Positions 1-11,400 of a DNA stretch of 64,000 nucleotides are shown here, one piece after another. Source of the stretch: Salvelinus alpinus (Eukaryota; Chordata; Actinopteri; Salmoniformes; Salmonidae); contig NC_092093.1 in NCBI RefSeq assembly GCF_045679555.1, positions 64,507,575-64,571,574 on the forward strand, given 5' to 3'. The stretch's first letter is position 1; each line of letters opens with the position of its first letter. The notes beneath the pieces were generated by a model. The model had not been told where the DNA came from. It saw nothing but the letters and a program-made list of their open reading frames with translations, and did not search any database. Made by a program: the position numbers and the translations under genes.

Positions 1-50
1 ATTTGTTCTTAACTGACTTGCCTCGTTAAATAAAAGGTAAAAAAAAATAA
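1..50 (+). repeat. 3' tail of a salmonid HpaI-type SINE
   Basis: The window opens inside the conserved SINE tail (TTGTTCTTAACTGACTTGCC followed by GTTAAATAAAAGG and an A-rich end). The tRNA-like head lies outside the window. Confidence 0.8.
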
Positions 51-395
51 TTATAATAATAAAAATTATAAAATTATAATATTTATATATATATATATGA
101 ACTGCAACAAATGAGTAAGGCTGGCCCCCTTTTCAACTTAGGAGTGTTGGCTTGCTTCTAGCACCCTTTTACTGTTGTTTTTTTATAATAAAGAGTTGAG
201 CACCGTCCTCTGCTTCTGTCTGTGTGTGGGCCAGGAGAGGGTTGCAAGACGCATCCAACACACACAGTCTGGGGAGAACACTCACTATACCACCTGGGAT
301 GAGAAAGAGAGGGGAGAGACCTTTTATTTAACTTTTTACTTAACCTCGTACAACTTTGTGTTTGTGTGTGTGTCTGTGCATGCATGTGTACGTAC

Positions 396-1429
396 CCAGT
401 ATAGTAGCGTCAGTTTCAGTGAGCTGGCAGGCCACCAAGTAGAGCTCTCTAAGGGATGGGTGGAGTTTACCCACAATGCCCTGCAAAGTTGAGCCACCAA
501 TACCAGCATTCCAGGACAGGTCCAGAACCTCCAACACCGGAACACACTTCAATGCCTCACCTACACAACACACACAGGCAGTCTGCAAAATAGCCACTAA
601 TGTAAAGACACAGTTAGTGTGTAGGTTAGAGTCTCTTTTTAAGCCCCACCCAGAGCAGTGATGTCATCAGCAGTCAGCCTACAGCAGGAGAGCCTGAGCG
701 TTCTGAGCCCACCCACGTTCTGGAGGTGAGAGGTCAATGATCTCAAACATCCTCCAATCAGCTCGTTCCATGACAGGTCCATCTCCTCCAATAAAGACAG
801 CGAGGGGAGCAAGGTAGCTGAGAGAGAGAGACAGGGTGTATGAGGGCACAAAAAGATGACACCAACATAATATGACGAGTATGTGTGTGTGTGTGTGTGT
901 GTGTCTTGAAATGTACATTTGATTTGTGGATCCAAATAAAGTATTTAAATGTATGTGTGTACTAACCCAGTTCCAGTACATCAGTAGCAGTGAGGTCACA
1001 GTGAGCCAGACTCAGAGTCCTGCTGTCTGCTCTCTTCCCCAGCCTCTTGACAAACACACACACACGACCCCAGCCCATGTCACACACACTCTCTGCTAGG
1101 TCAGCTGGGCCAGGAACAACACCTGGGACACAACACAAACACCACAAACATATCACACGTTAAGTTATCCTAAGACACACTACAATTCCAGTAAAATGGT
1201 ACTGACTATGGGCACTAAATACTTTTGCTGCTTATTGAGGTTCTCACAGTCCTCTCACCTGCTCCGCCCCTCTCCTCCTCCGTCTCTCTGTCCTCAGGAA
1301 GCCCTCCACTCTCCGCTTGGCGGGACAGGAAGCGGCCGGACGTTGACTTCCTGTCTGAGGTCGTGCGTTTCCTGCGGATCTGGTTCATGATGAGGTCAAA
1401 CGGCGATCGTCCCCGCCCCCGCTGGACGT
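396..1429 (-). CDS. LRRC31: LRRC31-like leucine-rich repeat protein, N-terminal part (partial)
   Basis: Four minus-strand exons join in phase: 1259..1429, 967..1122, 650..820 and 396..560. Every junction is AG/GT and each of the last three exons begins with two and ends with one nucleotide of a split codon. The first exon is basic and polar; the others each encode about one pair of RNase-inhibitor-type leucine-rich repeats, with repeated LDLSWN, LRLSCCRLTADD and LTETDATILG patterns. The one-repeat-pair-per-exon layout and the WN..IGG signatures match LRRC31 as I remember it; LRRC34 is a less likely alternative. LRR proteins of this kind are binding scaffolds, and no catalytic residues are expected. 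The start codon is not settled (the reading frame stays open upstream to an ATG near 1475), and the C-terminal exons lie beyond base 1. Confidence 0.72.
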
Positions 1430-2850
1430 CTGGCCAATCACAAACAGACATAAGCAGGCATCTAATCAATCCCAAAATGACCCTTACCCTCTACCCCAAC
1501 CCAGTTCTTGAGAGCTACAGGGTGTGCAGTATTTTGTTCCAGCTCAGCTTTAACACACCTACTCAGTCAAGTGATCAATTGAGTCAAGGACTGATGTATG
1601 GCCATAACAACAGATCAATCAGATTTTCCAATCTCATTCCAAACTTTATCATATTTGAATCATCAGTGGGACATAATCAGTTGGCTAGGAAATCAATATC
1701 GGAGCCTAGACCTGTATAGGAGCAAAAACATAAAGCAACATACCTGATGATTCCATTCTTCAGTGCAGCTCAGCAACTCAAATAGCTCTGTAACAGCTTA
1801 TGATCAGATGGTGCACAGATCACACACACGTTGACACAGATACCATTTTACATGACCGTTTCTGCCTAGAAGAGGGGCAATACTTCTGTATTCAATCTTT
1901 TGAGTAGGCCTACCGAATTGAACACTGAAATCTTATTAAAAACACAATCGACCTCCCACAAAGAAACCCAAGCTGCGTGCGTCTTGTCTCTTTTATTGCG
2001 AAAAACATGACATTTTTCAGCATTTAAAGTTTACGATACATACTTTTGGATCCGTGTTATTGCCTGACCGCTGAACTGCGTCTGTCGCAGGTGTAGGCTA
2101 CTTCAGCTCCAAGTAGAGGCTGTCCTGTACAGATCTAGGATCGGCTTGCCGTCCTCAAACCCCCTTCAGCTCAATAAACGCCAAATTGACATTGGATCAG
2201 CGTCTACAGATGCGACTCCTTCGGATATTGTCACTCCGTGTTGACGCGTGGTGTCTCGTGCTCTTCAGGTGCAGTCTTCAGTTGTTATCACAGCAAATCC
2301 CCGCCTATTTCTACAATGTATCTTCTTAAAATCAGATGTTAAACCTAACCCTAACCACTCTGGTAAACATATGCCAAACTCTAACATTAAATTAAGACCC
2401 AAACTCACCTTTTGTTTTCATTACTTACGATATAGCCTAGCCAATTTCGACTTTGTGGCTGTGGTAACGAGTGACAACCATCAGGTGTGCCATCCATTCA
2501 GGAAGTAGACTTCGGAACTCCTTTAGTAAACAAAAACGACAGCTTGCAACATAATAAATATTGAGCTAAAATCCATTTTTTCATCTAGGTCGAACAGAGA
2601 TGATTGAATAACGCTGAAATATTTGGATTGATCAATAAATATTTGATTTATTACAAGATTACATTCATATAATAACTTAATTATCATTATATTACATATC
2701 ACCCAAGGATAATAATGCTATAAGACTACTCAAAGGAAACATATGTGGACTTTATGTAGCCTACATATTGACTTAATGTAAATATTTAGCAATTTTTTAC
2801 TGGAAATATGTAAGCCTAATGTACAGTAAAAGATGGTTCCCAAAAATCGA
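1430..2850. other. LRRC31 upstream region, no gene seen
   Basis: About 1.4 kb with no exon I can support. It should contain the 5' exon or promoter of the LRRC31-like gene. The stretch around 1505-1740 resembles a worn dispersed repeat, but I could not fix its ends. Confidence 0.4.
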
Positions 2851-2851
2851 G

Positions 2852-2931
2852 CTTTTTTTTTTCCTTTTATTAAACGAGGCAAGTCAGTTAAGAACAAATT
2901 CTTATTTACATTGACGGCCTACCAAAAGGAA
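2852..2931 (-). repeat. HpaI-type SINE tail fragment, minus orientation
   Basis: It reads T-rich, then GAGGCAAGTCAGTTAAGAAC and ATTGACGGCCTACC, the reverse complement of the SINE tail at the start of the window. The head is missing. It shares the uncommon CTCGTT variant with the copy at base 1. Confidence 0.75.
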
Positions 2932-3326
2932 AAATGCATCCTGCGGGGACGGGGGCTGGGATTAAAAATACATCTGAATCTGAAATGAGACAGTGACAAG
3001 GGGCATTGCTATCTCATTTATATACGACAAACACTTCTCCAGGCGTTGTGAGATCTGATTATTTGTGCAACACAACTGCAATAAAGACGACCTGAAACGC
3101 AACTATGTATCTTCTCTAACTAACTGTGCTGGATTTGCACAGAGGCCTTAATTGGTAAGATCCTCAGAGGATGGAGACTACAGCTAAACTCAGCAAAACT
3201 CAGAAACGTCCCCTTTTCAGTACCCTGTCTTTCAAAGATAATTCGTAAAAATCCAAATAACTTCACAGATCTTCATTGTAAAGGGTTTAAACACTGTTTC
3301 CCATGCTTGTTCAATGAACCATAAAT

Positions 3327-3502
3327 CAACCTATCGGACCTTGTAGTCATGGCAAATAATATTCTCATTTTTGGTGACTTCAATATTCACATGGAAAAAG
3401 CCACAGATGCACTCCAAAAGGCTTTCGGAGCCATCATCGACTCAGTGGGTTTTGTACAACATTTCTCTAGACCTACGCATTGCCACAGTCATACCCTGGA
3501 TC
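3327..3502 (+). repeat. LINE endonuclease-domain fragment inside the Tc1 composite
   Basis: It encodes a short piece of an AP-endonuclease-like domain containing ILIFGDFNIHME, with the conserved GDFN. The same segment, read on the minus strand, lies at about 59351-59520 and meets the same Tc1 terminus at the same base. Confidence 0.8.
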
Positions 3503-3781
3503 TAAACTCAGCAAAAAAAGAAACGTCCCTTTTTCAGGACCCTGTCTTTCAAAGATAATTTGTAAAAATCTAAATAACTTCACAAATCTTAAATGTTAAG
3601 GGTTTAAACACTGTTTCCCATGCTTGTTCAATGAACCATAAACAATTAATGAACACTCACCTGTGGAACGGTCGTGAAGACACTAACAGCTTACAGACAG
3701 TAGGCAATTAAGGTCACAGTTATGAAAACTTAGGACACTAATGAGGCCTTTCTACTGACTCTGAAAAGCACCAAAAGAAAG

Positions 3782-4790
3782 ATGCCCAGGGTCCCTGCTC
3801 ATCTGAGTGAACGTGCCTTAGGCATGCTGCAAGGAGGCATGAGGACTGCAGATGTGGCCAGGGCAATAAATTGCATTGTCGGTACTGTGAGACGCCTAAG
3901 ACAGTGCTACAGGGAGACAGGACTGACAGCTGATCATCCTCGCAGGGGTAGACCACGTGTAACAACACCTGCACAGGATCGGTACATCCGAACATCACAC
4001 CTGCGGGACAGGTACAGGATGGCAACAACAACTGCCCGAGTTACACCAGGAACGCACAATCCCTCCATCAGTGCTCAGACTGTCCGCAATAGGCTGAGAG
4101 AGGCTGGACTGAGGGCTTGTAGGCCTGTTGTACGGCAGGTCCTCACCAGATATCACCGGCAACTACGTTGCCTATGGGCACAAACCCACCATCGCTGGAC
4201 CAGACAGGACTGGCAAAAAGTGATCTTCACTGACGAGTTGCGGTTTTGTCTCACCAGGGGTGAAGGTCGGATTCGTGTTTATCGTGAAAGGAATGAGCGT
4301 TACACCGAGGCCTGTACTCTGGAGCGGGATCGATTTGGAGGTGGAGGGTCCGTCATGGTCTGGGGCGGTGTGTCACAGCATCATCGGACTGAGCTTGTTG
4401 TCATTGCAGGCAATCTCAATGCTGTGCGTTACAGGGAAGACATCCTCCTCCCTCGTGGTACCCTTCCTGCAGGCTCATCCTGACATGACCCTCCAGCATG
4501 ACAATGCCACCAGCCATACTGCTCGATCTGTGCGTGACTTCCTGCAAGACAGGAATGTCAGTGTTCTGCCATGGCCAGCGAAGAGCCCGGATCTCAATCC
4601 CATTGAGCACGTCTGAGACCTGTTGGATCGGAGGGTGAGGGCTAGGGCCATTCCCCCCAGAAATGTCCGGGAACCTTGGTGCCTTGGTGGAAGAGTGGGG
4701 TAACATCTCACAGCAAGAACTGGCAAATCCATGAGGAGGAGATGCACTGCAGTACTTAATGCAGCTGGTGGCCACACCAGATACTGACTG
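3782..4790 (+). pseudogene. Tc1-like transposase, decayed
   Basis: The reading frame opens at 3782 (MPRVPAHLSERALGML) with the paired-type N-terminal DNA-binding region and continues to the catalytic domain. The first acidic residue is in IFTDELRF. A shift in frame follows around 4450, after which the second (LQHDNATSHTA) and third (SPDLNPIEHV) catalytic motifs appear in another frame, where TGG of the usual HVW is TGA at 4614. The family is DD34E Tc1/mariner, a cut-and-paste transposase acting on terminal repeats. This copy cannot make an active enzyme. A second copy of the same family is at 57974-59348. Confidence 0.85.
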
Positions 4791-4879
4791 TTACTTTTGA
4801 TTTTGACCTCCCTTTGTTCAGGGACACATTATTCAATTTCTGTTAGTCACATGTCTGTGGAACTTGTTCAGTTTATGTC

Positions 4880-7400
4880 TCAGTTGTTGAATCTTGTTAT
4901 GTTCATACAAATATTTACACATGTTAGGTTTGCTGAAAATACAGTGAGTAATACAGTGAGCATTTTTGACAGTGAGAGGATGTTTATTTTTTTGTTGAGT
5001 TTATTACCAATGAATGGAAAGACTCGCTCAGTGAAAGTGTGTGTAAACATGTAGAGGTGTGTCTTGTTATCAGGGTCAGAGAATGACAGCGTTCCTCTGT
5101 CCCAGTCCAGCTGCACTCTGATCCTCTGTGGTTTCTGTGTTACTGTGAGGTCAATGGACGAACCCGGTGGACTAAATGCTCCATATTCACCATCGAAGTG
5201 CCGGAATCGCCAGTGGTCACTCTCGATGGTTCCTTTCCTCTGCACAGACTCTGTGACCACACCCAAGTTCCAATTTGTATTTTGCACAACTTCAACATCC
5301 CAGCTATGTGTCCCTGAGTTAAAGCCATCACAACCCATGATCCATGTAAAGTAATCAAATCTCTCTGGGTGGTCAGGAAGCTTCTGTGTCTCTTCACTCT
5401 CTCTCACACTGGTCAGATCCTTAGACAACGTGAGATCTGGATGGACAGTGTTGGGGTCCAGAATCACAGGATCTGAAGACAGGGAGAACAAGGTCCTCTT
5501 TCTAAACTTCATCGGATGGTTCCCCCGGACACATTTTAACCCTGTGAGATCCACGGCTTCAAAGATGCAACTGGTCCTAAACTCATGTCAAACACTACAT
5601 AGTTAATCCTTAGACCCAAATGTATATCTTAGTAGCATTTGTTGTGTGTCCTGTCTTCTCTAAGATGTAGTGATTATGTAGAAAAAAAGAAACAGAAACA
5701 AACATTCTAAGCTCTTGCAAAAACACTTGGGTCTCACAGGTTGTCCTGGACTAAAACTAAAATGTTCAATGGAGAGTCTCAATTTAAAGTGCTATAGAAT
5801 TAATGTTGTGAAAACTGTATAAGGTACTCACTGTATGCCATACCTCTGCATATTCTCCCAGACTCTGAACTGCATGTTGCCCAGGTGTTTGGCCACATCT
5901 ATCAGTGCTCCTGAGACCAGGTGTGGATCCGTCAGTGTGCACTGGGTTCTGGAAGAACAATCAGTGCTGCTGTGGGGTTGGGTTTAGAACCACAGAGAAG
6001 AGAAATAAAGGAGGCAGAAGCCTTGATGTTCTGCAGAGGAACAAAATACCAGATTTAATGAAACAATCAATCAATATTTATTGATCAGTCAATAAACATA
6101 TTAGTTCTGACTTGCAGGAAAGATATGTCTTCAGATTTCGGCTCATCCTCTATGGCTCTGAGTGTGTCTGAAAGTGATGATATCTCTGCTGATCTTCTCA
6201 ATCTTCTGTTTCACCAACTAACTCTTCTGCTCCTCTTCCTCCCTCAGCGCAGCTATCCTGGCATACTCCTTATCATGTAGAAGCTGGTGAAGATTGTCAA
6301 ATGCCTCCCTAATCTGTCTCTCTGTGGTCTGGGCCTGGCTCTAGAGACAGTGAGAGGAATGGTAGTTATCAGTTAATCCCAGGCATCTACAGTATGTAGA
6401 GATCCCAGTATTTTCTCATCACTCACTATCCTTACTTTGATGTGTTCTGCTGTTTGATCACAGGTTTGTTTAATAATATTTAAATAACCCAGCGTCTCCT
6501 ATAAGGGCTTCAGGGCAGACTGGAGTTCCTCCTGGAATGTGGGGATGTTATCGGTGAAAGAGGAGCGTGGGGATATTATATGAACCATTTCTGTGTTTAA
6601 CTTCACATCTTTAACTAATCATACCTTGTGGTCCTGTGCAGCTTCATCTATGGGTCTGAAGTTGTGTTTGGTGTGTTTAAAAAATAATCCGACACACCAT
6701 ACACGCTGGCTGTTTATCCTCCAGACAGAAGAGCTTAAGTTTCTCACTGTGCAGACTGCAGAGCAACTCCGATCCTGTTGGACTTTTTGGATCGCTTGTT
6801 GGACTTATTGGATCTCTTCTCCTGCAAACAGAACATTAATTTCCTTCCTTCTCTGTTCTTGCAGACAGGCTTTACAGACGCTGTGACTACATAGCAGGAT
6901 GACAGGATCCCTGAAGATGTCATGGCACAGAGGACAGGAGAGATCCTCCTCTGGGAGAGACGGTTTTGGAGGCTTTGTCTCCTCTGGTGGAAGAGGTTCA
7001 GGAGCAGTGTTCTCCTCTGATTGAGGTTTATCTGTCTCTGTAATTGCTGAAATAAAAGGTTTCCGTTTCAATATTGGTTATAAGAACCCCAAGATTGTAC
7101 AGTAAGTGATATTTCAAACCTAATGTGAGTCATTACCTGATTACCTGTTGTCAATTTGTAGTCCCTCAGCAAGAATGTTGAGGTTTATCTTCCTAAGGAT
7201 CTCCAGCGAGATTCTCACAGCATTCTCAAGTCCATAGAGCTGCATCATGATACCCAGTGTCTTCTCTCTCAGCATGCTCCAACTGGGCCTTTGGGATACG
7301 ACTAAAGTAATCCAGCACACCATTATTCCAGTGCCATTTAAATCTCTTAAGTCTCCTTTCGTCAGCTCCTCCAGTGTTCAGCAGCAGCTCAGGAACTCAT
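4880..7400 (-). pseudogene. PYRIN-RING-B-box-coiled-coil-B30.2 TRIM pseudogene (TRIM35-like)
   Basis: Minus-strand exons can be followed in order: a pyrin-like (DAPIN) segment (about 7133-7400, with RIPKAQLEHAERED and ILRKINLNILAEGL); a RING plus B-box exon (6625-7046, CPLCHDIF and [10 protein letters not shown], then [18 protein letters not shown]); a 96-bp coiled-coil exon (6436-6531, the usual TRIM size); a second coiled-coil exon (6112-6340, 229 bp); a linker exon (5832-5948); and the B30.2/SPRY exon (5472 down to a stop at 4880, with FNSGTHSWDVEV and WNLGV). Intact relatives are E3 ubiquitin ligases of fish innate immunity. Damage includes frame changes in the pyrin segment, loss of the distal RING cysteines, a frame change within the B-box (near 6690), an in-frame TAG in the 96-bp exon, and both a TAG and a frame change in the next exon. 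The SPRY end is supplied by a Tc1 terminal repeat. I consider the whole gene dead, although the B30.2 frame is open. Confidence 0.82.
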
Positions 7401-8474
7401 TTCCCCAGTGTAGATTACCAGATAGACGACCACAAAGTGGTTTACTTGACCGTTTTTGGAAGTCAGTATTCATACATTTCCCATTATCCTTTCGGCAATT
7501 GTAAAAAATCTAAACCCAAGTGCTCCATTGTCAGACCGAGCTGAATGTTATAGCACTGAGCTGAACTTTATCCTAACAGGTGAGTTAGGGGAGAGTTAGG
7601 GGAGGAGTTTACAGATAAATCATTACTGAGTGTGTTTGTAGCTGTACTCAGGCTTTACATGTGACTTCTCTCATGTTTAAAAAAATATATACATTATTCA
7701 TAAACCCTCTTTTTATTCTTGCCACTGTCCTGCTTTAATTGAACAGAAACATATGTAAATAGATCATTGCATAATAAAAAGTATCAAATCAAACCCTATA
7801 GAACATTAAAGAACATAAACTCAAAGGCTTTTGTTCCAAATGTGTATTTTATTAGATTTCACTGAAAGCTGTTAACAGCAGAACACACAGCACTATCAAC
7901 CATCTGTTACTCCAGGGCTTATTCAGGATGGAGCAACGCTTACTGTACAGCCAGATAGAAATATATAAAATAGAAAAAGACAGGATTCTCTGTCATGTGG
8001 AATTAATAGGGACTCATGTAATCTCAGCTCTATCCATTACATTTCTATCTGTAGCGTTGTGAGTGTTGCCCCCTGTTTCATCATTCCCAGTCCTGCTTTG
8101 GGAGATACTCATCTTAAAACCCCAGACCAGCTACCTTTCTTTACCCTCCCTGGCTGCATGTCAATACTTTACGGTGTCTTCCTCTCGTACGTCTGCACTG
8201 ATCTGAAAACAAGACAGATGAAAACAGTAGATACCTATGAGGAACCTGCTTTCACCTGTCGCAGTTCTTTATTTATCAGTGCAGATGTAGGAGAGGAGAC
8301 GTAGTGAGGAAGCCAGTATAGATATTTGAGATGCAGCCTCCTTCCTTCCCCCTCCCGGGTCAGGTATCCCTCTCGGCAGCTGTACAGGTGTGTGTATGTA
8401 TGAAAAAGAGTATGTTGGGTGTGTAGTCTTGTGGAGAGGGTGTCACCATGGAGACACACTTCCTGTTTGGTTGC
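7401..8474. other. TRIM-EIF2S3 interval with EIF2S3 3' UTR
   Basis: No coding exon is supported. The right part is the 3' UTR of EIF2S3, with a possible minus-strand AATAAA at 8268-8273. The rest is AT-rich spacer. Confidence 0.45.
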
Positions 8475-11400
8475 TCAGTCGTCGTCCACGGTAGGGGTGA
8501 TGGTCACGCCCCTCCTGATCTGGCCCCAGCCAATCAGACTGCAGAGAGAAAAGAGACAACCAATGATGCGATAGTCAGGGTAAACAGCCAAACACACACA
8601 CACATATTTGAAATCCAGTAAAATCCACCCCTCCCCTCTCTCTTACCGCCAATGTTTCTCCACACGACGGCTGAGAGCGATCTTCTCTCCAACCTCTGTG
8701 CAGACAGGGTTGGTAAGGACGATCTTGGCCAGATCAGCCTTCACTGCACTCACTCTGCCGCCCGTAGACAGACTGCCGATGTTCACCATCAACACCTCGT
8801 TCTTAGACAGTTTCTGGACCTGAGGGGAAAAACACAGACACAGAAAGAAGACTGAGTTGGAGTAGAGACAAAACCTCTCACTTACTGACACAGACTCTCA
8901 CTGGGTGCGTCTCTAAAGACGCTTCCTCCTCTAAATTTCATTTTAAAATTCTGTCTGTTACCATCCACAACATTACAACACCAAGCCCAGGAGTATCAGA
9001 CTACAGTTCCATGGGTACAGTGCTGACCTTGGCGGCCTTCTTGTCTCCTTCAGTGCGGACTCCCAGAAGCCTCCTCAACAGGAAGTAGGAGATTTCCAGC
9101 TCTGTGAAGATCTCAGGTAGTGCTCCGACCGCTCCCAGCACCTGGCCAACCATACGGTCAGCTCTGCACAGGGTTGGATCAATCTTAGTGCCTACACCTG
9201 GATAGGACAGAAAACCCACCTACCTGAGTATTTATACCCATATTAGAAAGAACACACACCTGACCCACCAAACTGTCACAGTAACACACAAGTACATACC
9301 GATGAGTCCTCCGGGTGCTGCGTACTGTAAGTCGTTGTGTTCAGCAAAAAGTGAGACGATCTTGGAGAATATGGGTTTACACATCAGCTTCCCCTCATGG
9401 TCCTTAGAAACAATGCCAGGACGCACCTCCAACTCCTGACCCACCTTGAGAGGGACCAATATATAAAAGGAGGGAGGCAGGTAGTGAGAGAAAAAGGAGG
9501 GAGATGGAGAGAGACAAGAAAGAGAAAGACAGGGTGAATGAGACGGGAGAGGAGAAACAGAGAGAGGAGGGAGTGAAAGAGACCAGGGAATGAAAGTGAG
9601 TGAGAGCTTCATGAGAACTTTGTGCCATGGGATCACTTACCCATGATGCTTTGGGGAAGAGGAAGTGAGTCCTACCTTGAGCACGCCTTTTAGAATACTG
9701 CCTCCGGCCACACCTCCTTTCAGGTCGTCAACCTCACAACCCGGCTTGTTGACATCAAAGGACCGGATCACTGAAACACACAAACTCAAACCACATCAAC
9801 AAAACATACACACAACACATGATAAGCTGGTACAAGTCATCACGTGTCTATTCTTACCAATCAGTCTAGGTTCTGAGGTGAAGTCTCTGATGGGGACAGG
9901 GATCTTCTTGACAATGTATTCACACACCACCTCTATGTTGTACTTCAGCTGGGCTGAGATAGGAATAATAGGTGCTCCCTCTGCCACAGTACCTACACAC
10001 AACAGGAGAAAGGTTACACACATTATAAAAGGAGAGGCAGAGGCAGTTTGCATTCACTACGCTCAGGCAAACAAACACATTCAGAAATACACACACACAC
10101 AATGCTTTACAGGAGAGAGTTATTCCAGCCACTGACCCTGTACGAAGGCTAGGATCTGTTCGTACTGCTCCTTGGCCTGGCTCTCCTTGACCAGATCAAT
10201 CTTGTTCTGCAGGATCAGGATGTGTTTGAGCTTCATGATCTCTATAGCAGCCAGGTGCTCAGAGGTTTGGGGCTGGGGACACGACTCGTTACCCGCTGGG
10301 AGAGAGGAAGGAGAGGTGTTAGACAGAGCAGTGTGTGTGTGTATCAAATAAAAGTTTATTGGTCACATAAACAGATTTGCATATGTTATCGCAGCAATGT
10401 CAGAGTCCGGAATAAAACAAACACACATACCGGTCAAAAGTCTTAGAACACCTACCCATTCAAAAGGTTTTTCTTTATTTTTACTATTTTCTACATTGTA
10501 GAATAATAGTGAAGACATCAAAACAACACAGTAACCAAAAAAAAGTGTGTCCAAACTTTTGACTGGTACTGTACATATAAATAATGATGTGTATAAACAG
10601 TATGGATATGATAAATGGTCAATTTAGCTTTAACGTTTAAAAAACGGCCACTATAGGTTTTCTGTTTAAAACGATATGAAAAAATCATAAAATTCCACGT
10701 CAATTCACAATGTAGAATAACGATTCTATTATATATGTATGACCGTAACAACCCTTTACAGACATACAACGCAGCTACAGACATACAACGCAGCTACAAG
10801 TGATAACTTTTCAGACAATTTAAAAAAGTGCCGCATCAGAAGAGTCTGTAGCTTTTCAGACAGTCGAATTCTGCTCAGGCATATCATGCTCTATTGTTTC
10901 CCTGACAACAAGAAACAACAAGAAACAGGCAGGCAGGCTGCGCGCAGCAGATCAAGATTATTTGATTGACAGTTCTGGTCACATAGCGATAGTCCCGCTT
11001 CAGAAGCAGAATTACTTTACAGACAAGTAAAATGCCGTTCATATCTCCAGAGAAGGTTTTGTGTGCATTTAAAAAGCCGTAGTGTAGCCTACCCTAACAG
11101 ACCACATTCCATTATATCTGACAGGGGTCATCGATACAGGCTACCTGTAGCCTACTGTCATTTCATATTATGAGACAAAAACACCTCCAACCACTCAGCA
11201 ACGAAGAGTACCCTGTGCTTCCAAGACTGGCCAGAAGATACCCCTGTATCCCGGCAACATCAGTCCCATGAATAAACTAGGATATTCTAAATCAAATCGA
11301 AATGTTATTTGCCACATGCACCAAATACAACAGATGTAGAGCTTACCGTGAAATGCTTACTTACGAGCCCTTAACCAACACTGCAGTTCAAGAAATAAGA

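Larger units (their letters stand above)
3187..5001 (+). mobile_element. Composite Tc1-like element: extra left terminal repeat, LINE fragment, full Tc1
   Basis: The left end (AACTCAGC after TA at 3185-3186) opens about 138 bp of Tc1 terminal repeat. A LINE piece follows (3327-3502), then a second left end at 3505 and a whole Tc1 unit ending GTTGAGTT at 5001 before TA (5002-5003). The inner Tc1 is also bounded by TA (3503-3504). The outermost ends thus form a TA-flanked unit of about 1.8 kb. The sequence shows this layout directly; that the composite moved as one unit is inference. It abuts the last exon of the TRIM pseudogene. Confidence 0.75.

Noticed and set aside
3738-4031. 97-codon minus-strand frame
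   Set aside because: Antisense of the Tc1 transposase.
9232-9636. 134-codon frame on the minus strand within EIF2S3
   Set aside because: It is exon 8 plus flanking low-complexity intron; the real coding part is 9300-9444.
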